DNA of 35,531 bases from a virus: positions 1 through 35,531 of the IMG/VR virus record IMGVR_UViG_3300032265_002388. One strand, written 5' to 3'. The notes under the pieces were generated by a model. It was not told the origin of the DNA and ran no database searches. It saw nothing but the letters and a program-made list of their open reading frames with translations. Every line of letters begins with the position of its first letter. The stretch's first letter is position 1. Below are positions 7,127 to 15,758 of the stretch, one piece after another. The position numbers were made by a program, and so were the translations under genes.

Positions 7127-8875
7127 ATGGCTGCAATATATGATGCAAACGGGATGTATGCCGGCGAGGACAATACTGGACCTGGCGTACGATCTGCAGG
7201 CGGCCTAGATAACAATAAACCGCCGGCACCAACTCAGACTGCGCCATCCAAAGCCTCGGCTGCTCCGGTTGCCGGCAAACAAGATATTTTTACGGGTTTA
7301 TGTGACGCACTTAATCAATTTCAAGCACAACTGGTCAAAGATAAAAAACGCGAAATTCCTGATCAATATGTGATTGAATTTGCGCCTAAGGCCTTGGGTG
7401 ATGCCACAGTCAAACGCCCCGGAGATCAAAACAATGCCCAAGCTCCTATGCAGAATAACACTACGGCAGCCGATAAACTTGCCAAAGAAAAAAATAGTGT
7501 AAATCGTAATGCCATGACTTGGCCAGTATCTGCAGGTACACAGATTGTGCAACTGATCGACAACGTAATGCGAGTCAGCAGTTACATTACAGATCAACAG
7601 ATAGTACAAATAAGTCCAGTACCAGATCCAAAAACTGGAGTGCAAAAACAAGTGCCAAGTCCTGGCACTGGTAAACCACCAGCCTGGTTTAAAATCAGTG
7701 TAGCCGCCGAACCCCTGGGTAAAGACAATATAATAAATGATTTTGCTTATCGAATGACATTTATTGTTAGTCCATATCAGCCTGCACAATTGATCAGCCA
7801 ATATTTCCCTGAAAGCAAATATCGTGGAGTACACAAGTCATATCAATATTGGTTTACTGGACAGAATACACAGATTTTAAGCTACGAACAAAAATACGAC
7901 AATGCTTATCGTATAGCTCTAAGTGGCATTGGAGCAGACACACAAAAAAAACTCAAAACAGATTTTCGAGATCAAAATCGCAAAATCTATGTGGCCACTA
8001 GCGAAAATCACGCTCAAGGGGCCAAAGATTATACTAACGAGCCTGGCGACAATGCCGCTAGTTTTTTGTATGATCCCAAGTCGTTATCCACAGTCAAAAT
8101 GCGCATAGTAGGGGATCCTGCTTGGTTACAACAAGGCGAATGTGGACTGGGAGTCAGCGCCAGAACATTTAATTTTGCACCGTTTACTCCTGACGGCAGT
8201 ATCAATTTTGATGCTTCGGCAATCATGTTTGATGTGAGTTTCAATCAGCCAGTGGACTATGATTTTAATACAGGCATTATGAATACCAACACTATGAACC
8301 GTCAAGGGCTTCCACAAGAGCACTATACTTTTACTGCCATAGAATGTAAAAGTACGTTTAGCAAAGGTCGTTTTGAACAAGAGCTTACTGGCAAGTTAGT
8401 AACAGACGAAGCAAAGTCCTCTACAACCGCTGGTACAGGAAGACCGGGTGCTACAACAGCTCTAGCAGCAGGCGCCGGATCTCGTGTTGGAGCGATCCCA
8501 CAAAGTCAGGCTGATGCTCAAGATTTAGAAAATGGAGCCAATGCCGGAACAGGAACTAGCTCAACATTGCCAGATGATGGATCTCACGGATATGCTATAC
8601 AAGATGAAACAGGCCAGGTGTCCAATCTTAGAAAAAATGAATACGGGGACCTGTACTATCCAGCATCGCCACAACCGGCTGCGCCGCCGGCAGCAACAAC
8701 CTCTAGTGGTGACGTTAAACCAGCAGACGCACCAGCGCCAGATAATGCAGGACAATTACAACAGTTAAGTTTTGGATCATTAGGAACTAATATAGCATCC
8801 GGGTTTACTAATTTCAATAACAAGTTGACCGGATTAAATAAACCACCACAACAAATAGCAAAGGATGATTCATAA
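7127..8875 (+). CDS. Baseplate hub-like structural protein
   Basis: A protein of 582 residues if it starts at ATG 7127. I prefer this start to ATG 7094 because it follows the previous stop by one base and has AGGGA (7113-7117) nine bases upstream; the longer version would overlap the previous gene by 32 bases. Recognisable segments are TFIVSPYQPAQLISQYFPES, HKSYQYWFTGQN, IVGDPAWLQQGE and FTPDGSINFDASAIMFDVSF. The last two match a motif I know from structural proteins of T4-like cyanophages. The C-terminal 160 residues are low-complexity and include the repeated peptide AQDLENG. Role as a hub or spike-associated protein is inferred from position between gp53 and the gp5-like spike. The next start overlaps the stop (TAATG). 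Confidence 0.6.
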   Translation: MAAIYDANGMYAGEDNTGPGVRSAGGLDNNKPPAPTQTAPSKASAAPVAGKQDIFTGLCDALNQFQAQLVKDKKREIPDQYVIEFAPKALGDATVKRPGDQNNAQAPMQNNTTAADKLAKEKNSVNRNAMTWPVSAGTQIVQLIDNVMRVSSYITDQQIVQISPVPDPKTGVQKQVPSPGTGKPPAWFKISVAAEPLGKDNIINDFAYRMTFIVSPYQPAQLISQYFPESKYRGVHKSYQYWFTGQNTQILSYEQKYDNAYRIALSGIGADTQKKLKTDFRDQNRKIYVATSENHAQGAKDYTNEPGDNAASFLYDPKSLSTVKMRIVGDPAWLQQGECGLGVSARTFNFAPFTPDGSINFDASAIMFDVSFNQPVDYDFNTGIMNTNTMNRQGLPQEHYTFTAIECKSTFSKGRFEQELTGKLVTDEAKSSTTAGTGRPGATTALAAGAGSRVGAIPQSQADAQDLENGANAGTGTSSTLPDDGSHGYAIQDETGQVSNLRKNEYGDLYYPASPQPAAPPAATTSSGDVKPADAPAPDNAGQLQQLSFGSLGTNIASGFTNFNNKLTGLNKPPQQIAKDDS

Positions 8876-10386
8876 TGGGTGAGAACCTAGAACTCAGCGC
8901 CGGGAAACCACGGAATTATAAACCCGACCGTGGTGGTATGCCGATTCCTCCTGGCGCATATATTGGCATAGTAAAAAACAATGTTGACTCTACCCGTTCT
9001 GGAAAACTCCAAGTCTACATCCAACAGTTTGGCGGACCTGATCCAACCAATTCGCAAACGTGGGCCACTGTGAGCTACTGTCCTCCATTCTATGGATCAA
9101 CCCCCGCGGGTGCTAGTGCCGGTACAGGTGCCTTTGAACAAGGCAATCCGCAAAGCTATGGCATGTGGTTTACTCCACCTGACATTGGTGTACAGGTACT
9201 GTGCTTATTTGTAGCTGGAGAGCCAACTGGATATTATGTGGGTTGCGTTCCAGCTCAGGGAATTACACACATGGTTCCTGCAGTTGGATCAGTAGTCAAG
9301 GCTCAAGCCATAACACAAAATGCCACCCAGGCTAGTTATTTTGGCAACTCAGAACGATTACCTGTAACAGAAATCAACAATTCCAATAAACAAATCAGCC
9401 AAAATCCTAAATATTTTGATCAGCCCAAACCAGTACATAGTTATGTAGCAGGCATCTTGTTCCAGCAAGGATTAATTAATGATCAAGTCCGAGGAAGCAT
9501 TGGAAGCACAAGTCAACGAGAAAGTCCTAGTAATTGTTATGGCATCAGTACTCCGGGTCGTGCAATTTATCAAGGTGGTATTGGCGCTGGCGCCGGTGGC
9601 GAAGCCGGCATCACCGGCAAAACCCTGGATGCAGCCGCACCCAACGCTGCCACAGTGATTGCTCGACGTGGTGGACATACTATAGTAATGGACGACGGAG
9701 ACCTACAAGGCAAAGACAATCTTGTGCGTATTCGCACCAGTAAGGGCCATCAAATTACCATGAGTGATGATGGAGACTGCCTGTATATTTGCCATGCCAA
9801 TGGACAGGCCTGGATTGAGCTAGGTCAAGAAGGCACCTTGGATGTGTATACTACCAACAGTGTAAATTTACGCACACAAGGCACCATTAATCTCCATGCT
9901 GACGAAGATATCAACATGTTTGCCGGTGGCAAAATTAATATGAAAAGCGTCAAGGGTACAACCATGCAAAGCGATACTGACATGACGGTATCCAATAAAG
10001 GGAAGTTAACTTTGTTTAGTCAAGGAACTATTGGCATAAAAAGTGCAGGTACTGTGGCTATAAGCAGCCAACTAGGCAGCTGGGCCGCTGGCTCAGAATT
10101 AAGTTTCAATGGTGGCAAGATACAACTTAACGGTGGCCCTAAGACAGAAGTAGCAACACCTGCAGGTTTAACCAAATACCTGTTGCCCAAAGTAGAGTTT
10201 AATGCCAGTGCTGGTTGGGTAACAGAGCCCACTGGACTGGAAAGCATAGTGACTCGTGCGCCTACACATGAACCATATCCGTATCATAATCAAGGTGTAA
10301 GTGTGTCGGTTAAATTTAGTGGAGCACCTACTCCACCTCCTGATGCTCCACCAGTACCTGCTGGAACAACTATCACTAAAACATAA
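8875..10386 (+). CDS. 5: gp5-like baseplate hub/tail spike without lysozyme domain
   Basis: A 503-residue protein. Residues 25-135 form the gp5-type OB-fold: IPPGAYIGIVKNNVDSTRSG, then MWFTPPDIGVQVLCLFVAGE and YYVGCVPAQG. From about 265 onward is a repetitive beta-rich region (HTIVMDDGD, QITMSDDGDCLYI, INLHADEDINMFAGGKINMK, LTLFSQGTIGIKSAG), like the triple-stranded beta-helix of T4 gp5 or VgrG proteins. In T4 a lysozyme domain sits between these parts; here the intervening 130 residues show no lysozyme motif, so the spike probably only punctures the envelope. A Pro-rich end (PTPPPDAPPVPAG) closes the protein. It is flanked by TAATG overlaps on both sides. Confidence 0.82.
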   Translation: MGENLELSAGKPRNYKPDRGGMPIPPGAYIGIVKNNVDSTRSGKLQVYIQQFGGPDPTNSQTWATVSYCPPFYGSTPAGASAGTGAFEQGNPQSYGMWFTPPDIGVQVLCLFVAGEPTGYYVGCVPAQGITHMVPAVGSVVKAQAITQNATQASYFGNSERLPVTEINNSNKQISQNPKYFDQPKPVHSYVAGILFQQGLINDQVRGSIGSTSQRESPSNCYGISTPGRAIYQGGIGAGAGGEAGITGKTLDAAAPNAATVIARRGGHTIVMDDGDLQGKDNLVRIRTSKGHQITMSDDGDCLYICHANGQAWIELGQEGTLDVYTTNSVNLRTQGTINLHADEDINMFAGGKINMKSVKGTTMQSDTDMTVSNKGKLTLFSQGTIGIKSAGTVAISSQLGSWAAGSELSFNGGKIQLNGGPKTEVATPAGLTKYLLPKVEFNASAGWVTEPTGLESIVTRAPTHEPYPYHNQGVSVSVKFSGAPTPPPDAPPVPAGTTITKT

Positions 10387-11879
10387 TGGCACAATTTAAC
10401 TATACCCTTCCATCTGGTGCAACATTTACTATGCAGGCCCCCAAAGGTACCACGCAGGATCAGGCCGACTATATATTTTATAGTCAAGTAGCTGCGGGCG
10501 CTTTGGTAGGATTTGAGCCTGGGCAAAGCGTCAGTGGAACCACATCCTCTTTGGCCAAGTTTGAGCTTAGCCGACTGGATCGTGGCACCGCCGGAGTTGA
10601 TGACACCGTAATTTTAGCTATTATCAACGGCCTGCCAACAGTGGCTAGTATTCCATCTTTAGTTAATACTCCGTTGACTAATCCTGTAACACAAGCCAAC
10701 ATAGCGGCTATTACTGGCACAGGATTTACTGCCCCAGCTATAGGATCGCTGACCTCTGACCAAACCCTGGCACTTATGGCACAAGTGGCCAATACTGTAG
10801 ATCAAGCGGCTGACACCGCAACCAATGAAACCGGAGTAGGTCAATACGGTTTTAGTTGCCAGCAGTTAGAAATGGCTGGATATGTTAAACCTGGTACCTG
10901 GCAACAATTTTTACAAAATGGTTCTAGCAACCTAGTTGATGTGCTTAGTGCTCCGGGCATATGGACTGGACTAAATGGAATTTATTCTCTTACTGATTTC
11001 CTTAATAGTACGGCGGCGCAAAATGATGCCCAAGCAAGATTAATGCAAAATGGATACGATAGTCTACAAGCCGCTGGAGTAATTACAACTCCGGCCGCAC
11101 AATCTGTATCGGCTGTAGTAGGCACTGTTTACACTGGCAGTAACACAACATTAACAACTGCAACAGCGACCATAACCAATAGTGTAAACGGTCAGGTTGC
11201 AGCATTGGTCACAAATTCTAGCCAATACGGAACAGAACTTACATCTCAATGGGCCAACGATTTGCCTGGATTGACTACTCTTACTTCTAACTTGACCAGC
11301 ATAAATGGTATACCGGCATCATTGGCCATAACTCCTAACTTGATGTCAGTAAAAACTGCCATGGATACTTTAGGTAAAGCCAGCCAATTTGCCGCCACTG
11401 CATCTAGCACATTGACCAGTGGGTTGAAAAGTTTATCGAGCCTCAACTTATCTAATTTTAATTTGTCAAATATTAATGTTGGAAATTTAGCTGATAAATT
11501 GGGTGGATCAGCCACAGCACTAGCAGGACAAATACAGGGGCAATTAGCTGGACAGGCCAAAGCCTTGATTGGCCAAGCACAAGGACAATTTAATTCATTG
11601 ATCGCTCAAGGTGATAGCCTGGTGTCAAACGTGCAAAAGGCTGCGGGATTTGCCAACACAGTAAATCGTGCCACAGTTGATACCGCATTTACAAAAATTC
11701 TTGGCAGTGCAAAAATACCTGTTCCTAGTTTTGGAGCAGATTTGCCTAGTTCTGCTAGCATTGGTGCCGCCCTTGATATTAGTAAAGCTCAAAGTGTGTT
11801 AAAAGGACTACCCAGCCAGGCCACAAACTTTGGCGGAATTAGCCAATCGCAGGCTACTCAATTGATTACTTTAAGCTAG
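10386..11879 (+). CDS. Virion structural protein, possible peptidoglycan-interacting tail protein
   Basis: A 497-residue protein. It opens with FNYTLPSGATFTMQAPKGTT and QVAAGALVGFEPGQS, a segment familiar from T4-like aquatic phage structural proteins. A second block, GVGQYGFSCQQLEMAGYVKP, then PGIWTGLNGIYSLTDFLNST, resembles a domain seen in tail proteins thought to bind or cut peptidoglycan, but I cannot point to a proven catalytic residue. The rest is Ala/Ser/Thr/Gln-rich, including GQIQGQLAGQAKALIGQAQG, and probably helical or fibrous. It follows the gp5-like spike in a TAATG overlap, so a spike-tip or baseplate-associated role is plausible. A lysin role would compensate for the lysozyme missing from gp5, which is speculation. 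Confidence 0.55.
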   Translation: MAQFNYTLPSGATFTMQAPKGTTQDQADYIFYSQVAAGALVGFEPGQSVSGTTSSLAKFELSRLDRGTAGVDDTVILAIINGLPTVASIPSLVNTPLTNPVTQANIAAITGTGFTAPAIGSLTSDQTLALMAQVANTVDQAADTATNETGVGQYGFSCQQLEMAGYVKPGTWQQFLQNGSSNLVDVLSAPGIWTGLNGIYSLTDFLNSTAAQNDAQARLMQNGYDSLQAAGVITTPAAQSVSAVVGTVYTGSNTTLTTATATITNSVNGQVAALVTNSSQYGTELTSQWANDLPGLTTLTSNLTSINGIPASLAITPNLMSVKTAMDTLGKASQFAATASSTLTSGLKSLSSLNLSNFNLSNINVGNLADKLGGSATALAGQIQGQLAGQAKALIGQAQGQFNSLIAQGDSLVSNVQKAAGFANTVNRATVDTAFTKILGSAKIPVPSFGADLPSSASIGAALDISKAQSVLKGLPSQATNFGGISQSQATQLITLS

Positions 11880-11889
11880 TACTAAAAAG

Positions 11890-11899
11890 AGTAAATATA
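11890..11899 (+). promoter_or_regulatory. Candidate late promoter (AGTAAATATA) for gp25
   Basis: The motif fills most of the 23-nt gap before gp25. Aligned with TATAAATA, transcription would begin at about 11903, the first base of the gp25 ATG. Confidence 0.45.
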
Positions 11900-11902
11900 C
11901 AC

Positions 11903-12277
11903 ATGCCTACATTTATTGGATTTAACACCATAGGTCAAAACAAAAAATTCACAGCCGTGGACTTTGATCTTATTAAAATTGACCTGCTCAATGCCTTTAA
12001 CATTAGACAGGGTGAGCTAGTAGGCCGCCCTGGCTACGGCACAGTGATTTGGAACTATTTGTTTGAAAATCAAACCTCTGAAACAGAAGCAGCAATTTAC
12101 GCAGAAATACAGCGAGTGTGTGCTGGGGATCCTAGAGTTTATATCAGTGGCATACAGGTGTTTCCACAACAAAATGGCATGTTAATTCAATTAGGAATAG
12201 CAGTAGTGCCTAGCACTCAAGCACAACAATTAAGCCTGTTTTTTGATCAACAACAACGCACGGCCACCTACGTTTAA
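11903..12277 (+). CDS. 25: gp25-like baseplate wedge protein
   Basis: A 124-residue member of the GPW/gp25 family, close to T4 gp25 (132 aa). Characteristic stretches are DLLNAFNIRQGELVGRPGYG, VIWNYLFENQ and the GDPRVYISG segment that corresponds to the conserved arginine region of the family. In T4-like baseplates and type VI secretion (TssE), this protein sits in the wedge core and triggers sheath polymerisation. It is separated by short gaps from its neighbours, each gap holding a TAAATA motif. There is no clear ribosome-binding site except AAGAG 12 nt upstream. The gene order gp25-gp6-gp7 is the standard T4 order. Confidence 0.88.
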   Translation: MPTFIGFNTIGQNKKFTAVDFDLIKIDLLNAFNIRQGELVGRPGYGTVIWNYLFENQTSETEAAIYAEIQRVCAGDPRVYISGIQVFPQQNGMLIQLGIAVVPSTQAQQLSLFFDQQQRTATYV

Positions 12278-12296
12278 CTACCCAGATTATTAGTTC

Positions 12297-12305
12297 CATA
12301 AATAC
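12297..12305 (+). promoter_or_regulatory. Candidate late promoter (CATAAATAC) for gp6
   Basis: ATAAATA in the 46-nt gap before gp6, close to the T4 late consensus, with the ATG 18 nt downstream of the motif and a weak GGAA ribosome-binding site (12315-12318). Confidence 0.5.
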
Positions 12306-12323
12306 TTTAACATTGGAATAATT

Positions 12324-15300
12324 ATGGCCACAACCTCAAGACAAACTGCGATATTTGGTGTTGAAGATTGGAAACGAATCTATCAAACCTACCGCGAAGC
12401 CGACTTTCAAAGCTACGATTTTGAAACCCTACGCAAGAGTTTTGTAGATTATTTGCGCCTTTACTATCCAGAAACATTCAACGATTATATTGAAAGCAGT
12501 GAGTTTATTGCCTTGTTGGACGTCATGGCGTTCATGGGTCAAAGTCTGGCATTCCGCACAGATTTAAACACCAGAGAGAACTACTTAGACACAGCAGAAC
12601 GCAGAGACAGTGTTGTTAGACTTGCAAATTTGGTCAGCTACACAGCCAAACGCAACACAGAAGCTTCAGGTTATCTCAAAGTGTTTAGTGTCAGTACCAC
12701 AGAAAATCTCACCGACTACAACGGCGTTAATCTGGCAAACCTTACAGTTAACTGGGCCGATCCCACCAACCTTGATTGGCAAGAACAATTTATTACAATT
12801 ATTAATGCCAGTCTAACCAACGCACAAAAATTTGGTAATCCGGGTAGCCGACAAACTATTCTAGGCGTGGACACACAGGAATATACTATTAATTTGGTGC
12901 CTGGTTTCTTGCCAGTGATTCCATACACTGCCACAGTAGACACAGTCAACATGCCGTTTGAAGTGGTCAATGCTACCTCTGCTGGTGCAAACTTTGTCTA
13001 CGAACCACCTCCATTACCTAACGGACAGTTCAATGTGCTGTTTCGCAATGATCAACAAGGGTTCCTTAGCAATAACACAGGATTTTTCTTCTTGTTCAAA
13101 CAAGGAGTCTTACAAAATCAAGATTTTAATTTGCCCGAGCGTATTGAAAATCGTGCCGTGGCCATCAATATTGAAGGCATCAATAATACCGATGTCTGGT
13201 TGTATCAACTAGACAATCTAGGTAATGTTGCAGGTTTCTGGGAGCAAGTCCAAAGTGTTTACGCAGCCGCAGTAGAACAACTAGCACCAGGTACTAGAGA
13301 TATCTACAGTGTGAGCAGTAGGACCAATGATCAAATTACTTTAAACTTTGGCGATGGCATATTCAGTACAATTCCAGTGGGTACTTTCCGCAACTATGTG
13401 CGAGCCAGCAATGGACTAACCTATATTATTAATCCTGTAGAGATGCAAAGCGTCACGGTACCTATCAGCTATGTAAGTCGCACAGGACAGATTGAAACCT
13501 TAACATTTACCTGCGGCATCACTGAACCAGTGACCAATGCACAGGCACGTGAGACCATCCAAGAGATCAAACAACGTGCTCCAGCTGGATATTACACACA
13601 AAATCGCATGGTCAACGGCGAAGACTATACAAATTTTCCGTTTACCCAATACAACAGCATACTCAAAAGCACAGCGATCAACCGTGCCAGCATTGGTACC
13701 AGTCGATATCTTGACCTGGTAGATGGCACTGGAAAATATTCCAGCACCAACATATTTGCCAGCGACGGTGCCTTGTATGAATCCAATAACCTGTATAGTT
13801 TTCAATTCAGCTGGCTGACCAGCAATGACATCAGCGATGCTGTGGTCAATCAAATTAATCCTTTGGCACTTAAGGCAGGCTTACAACAGTTTTACTATGC
13901 TAACTTTCCACGTCCTAATCTAGCGGTATTAAATTACACTTGGCATCAAAGCACATCGATAACCAACGAAACCACAGGCTATTTCCAAAATGAACTGGGC
14001 AATCCAGTGTCCATTGGTGCCTTTGCCAGCAACAGCGGCAAGTACATCACCCAAGGCAGCCTAGTTGAGTTTGCAGCACCTACCGGATATTATTTTACTG
14101 CTACCAATCATTTGGCAGTTGGCACGCCTACTCGGCCAGGTGAAAAGCTCACAATCTGGGCTAGCCCCACAGCGGTGTATCTAGCAGGAACAGCACAAGG
14201 TCTTGGCAATTTACCGTCAGGCATTGGTCCAGTGGTGTTAAACAATTATGTACCAACCGGCGCGATTCCGGTTCAAGTGATTCCGGTGTTTACCACAGAT
14301 ATCCCTACTAGTATACAACAAACTATAGCCGGACAAATTGCATTAAATCAAAACTTTGGTCTAGGCTACAATAACCTTACCGATACTTGGTATGTAATCA
14401 CTGCCAGCAATCTTGCGGTAGATGCAACGTGGAGCCAGGCCAACGCACAGAATACGTCAGGTGCAAATCTTGATGCCAGTTGGTTAATACAAGCCACCTA
14501 CAATGGCTCAACCTATACTGTGGTTTCGCGAAGTTTAGAATACTACTTTGGCAGCGTATTACAAACCAGATTTTTCTTTTATACCAGCGATCCGATCTAC
14601 GATAGCAGGACCGGTACAGTAATACGCGACTACATCAATGTGTTAAAGGTTAACAGTCGTCCTGACAATTCTACCCCAATGGGCTCAGACAATGTATTGA
14701 CTATTATTGATCAACCAGTGCTCAGTGATGGACTGGTAGACGACTTCCAAGTTGTGGTTAGTTTTGATAGAACTGGTGGAGACCTAGCACCGGTTAATCC
14801 AGATTTCTTTGACGAAATTGTAGCACCTGGAGTGGATGCTACTCAGAAATTAGTGTTCTTCCAAGCTACCGTAGACTTTGATAACCTACAACGTTATCTC
14901 TTAATCGAAGCAGGCATAGTCAACAGCGACTATGCAACCCTGGCAGATATACAAGCAGTGCAGACACAGTATGTGATCGGTCAGGTATTTTATGCCTACA
15001 ATCCTAACAACGCCGCTACTATTGATTATAGTGCTGGAACATTTTACATTCTAGGAGTAGACAGCCTAAACAATCCTACGTTGACTGTAACCTACGACTA
15101 TATAGCCCGTATAGGTCGTCAAGATTTGTACTTCCAGTATCGCCACAACAGTCCATTGACCAGCAGAATTGATCCAGGATCAACAAATATCATTGACGTA
15201 TATGTGGTCACAAATGCTTATTACACCGCCTATACCAATTGGTTACAAGATACCACCGGTACAGTAGTAGAACCAGAAACACCAACTATTAATGAATTAA

Positions 15301-15758
15301 ATACTGCTTACCAAGGTCTACAAAATTACAAAATGTTATCTGACAACATGATTCTTAACTCAGTAGATTTCCAACCGTTGTTTGGACAGAAAGCTGATCC
15401 TGCATTGAGAGCCACAATCAAAGTTATCCGAGCATCTGGTAGTACAGCCAGTATTAGTACCATTAAAAATTTAGTAGTATCTAATATGAATGCATATTTT
15501 AATCTTGACACTTGGAATTTTGGTGATACTTTCTACTTTAGTGAATTGGCTGCTTATATACATCAAAATATTGCCGACGTGGTCAGTAGTATAGTTTTGG
15601 TTCCGTTAGACCCACAAAAGAGTTTTGGAGACCTTTACGAAATTAGATCAGCCCCTAATCAAATTTTTGTTAATGGAGCCACAGTAAACGACATAGAGGT
15701 TATCACTGCCTTGACCAGTACCAACTTGCAGACTGCTCCTGGCAGTGGAGTAATTTAA
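12324..15758 (+). CDS. 6: gp6-like baseplate wedge protein
   Basis: A 1144-residue protein. Its first 150 residues are typical gp6: FETLRKSFVDYLRLYYPETF, EFIALLDVMAFMGQSLAFRT, DLNTRENYLDTAERRDSVVR and LVSYTAKR. The C-terminal 100 residues also fit (DTWNFGDTFYFSELAAYIHQ, NGATVNDIEVI). gp6 forms the dimeric ring that holds the six wedges around the hub and rearranges on contraction. It is nearly twice the length of T4 gp6 (660 aa); the extra length lies in the middle, with many beta-rich segments. The stop overlaps the ATG of the giant gene (TAATG), giving translational coupling. Confidence 0.9.
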   Translation: MATTSRQTAIFGVEDWKRIYQTYREADFQSYDFETLRKSFVDYLRLYYPETFNDYIESSEFIALLDVMAFMGQSLAFRTDLNTRENYLDTAERRDSVVRLANLVSYTAKRNTEASGYLKVFSVSTTENLTDYNGVNLANLTVNWADPTNLDWQEQFITIINASLTNAQKFGNPGSRQTILGVDTQEYTINLVPGFLPVIPYTATVDTVNMPFEVVNATSAGANFVYEPPPLPNGQFNVLFRNDQQGFLSNNTGFFFLFKQGVLQNQDFNLPERIENRAVAINIEGINNTDVWLYQLDNLGNVAGFWEQVQSVYAAAVEQLAPGTRDIYSVSSRTNDQITLNFGDGIFSTIPVGTFRNYVRASNGLTYIINPVEMQSVTVPISYVSRTGQIETLTFTCGITEPVTNAQARETIQEIKQRAPAGYYTQNRMVNGEDYTNFPFTQYNSILKSTAINRASIGTSRYLDLVDGTGKYSSTNIFASDGALYESNNLYSFQFSWLTSNDISDAVVNQINPLALKAGLQQFYYANFPRPNLAVLNYTWHQSTSITNETTGYFQNELGNPVSIGAFASNSGKYITQGSLVEFAAPTGYYFTATNHLAVGTPTRPGEKLTIWASPTAVYLAGTAQGLGNLPSGIGPVVLNNYVPTGAIPVQVIPVFTTDIPTSIQQTIAGQIALNQNFGLGYNNLTDTWYVITASNLAVDATWSQANAQNTSGANLDASWLIQATYNGSTYTVVSRSLEYYFGSVLQTRFFFYTSDPIYDSRTGTVIRDYINVLKVNSRPDNSTPMGSDNVLTIIDQPVLSDGLVDDFQVVVSFDRTGGDLAPVNPDFFDEIVAPGVDATQKLVFFQATVDFDNLQRYLLIEAGIVNSDYATLADIQAVQTQYVIGQVFYAYNPNNAATIDYSAGTFYILGVDSLNNPTLTVTYDYIARIGRQDLYFQYRHNSPLTSRIDPGSTNIIDVYVVTNAYYTAYTNWLQDTTGTVVEPETPTINELNTAYQGLQNYKMLSDNMILNSVDFQPLFGQKADPALRATIKVIRASGSTASISTIKNLVVSNMNAYFNLDTWNFGDTFYFSELAAYIHQNIADVVSSIVLVPLDPQKSFGDLYEIRSAPNQIFVNGATVNDIEVITALTSTNLQTAPGSGVI

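Noticed and set aside
7298-7834. A 178-codon open frame on the minus strand.
   Set aside because: It lies wholly inside the hub-like gene, has no recognisable domain, and its composition (many Cys, Trp, Ile) is that of an antisense shadow.
9275-9650. Lysozyme domain in the gp5-like protein.
   Set aside because: The region between OB-fold and beta-helix shows no T4-lysozyme-like catalytic motif and is only about 130 residues, mostly low-complexity.
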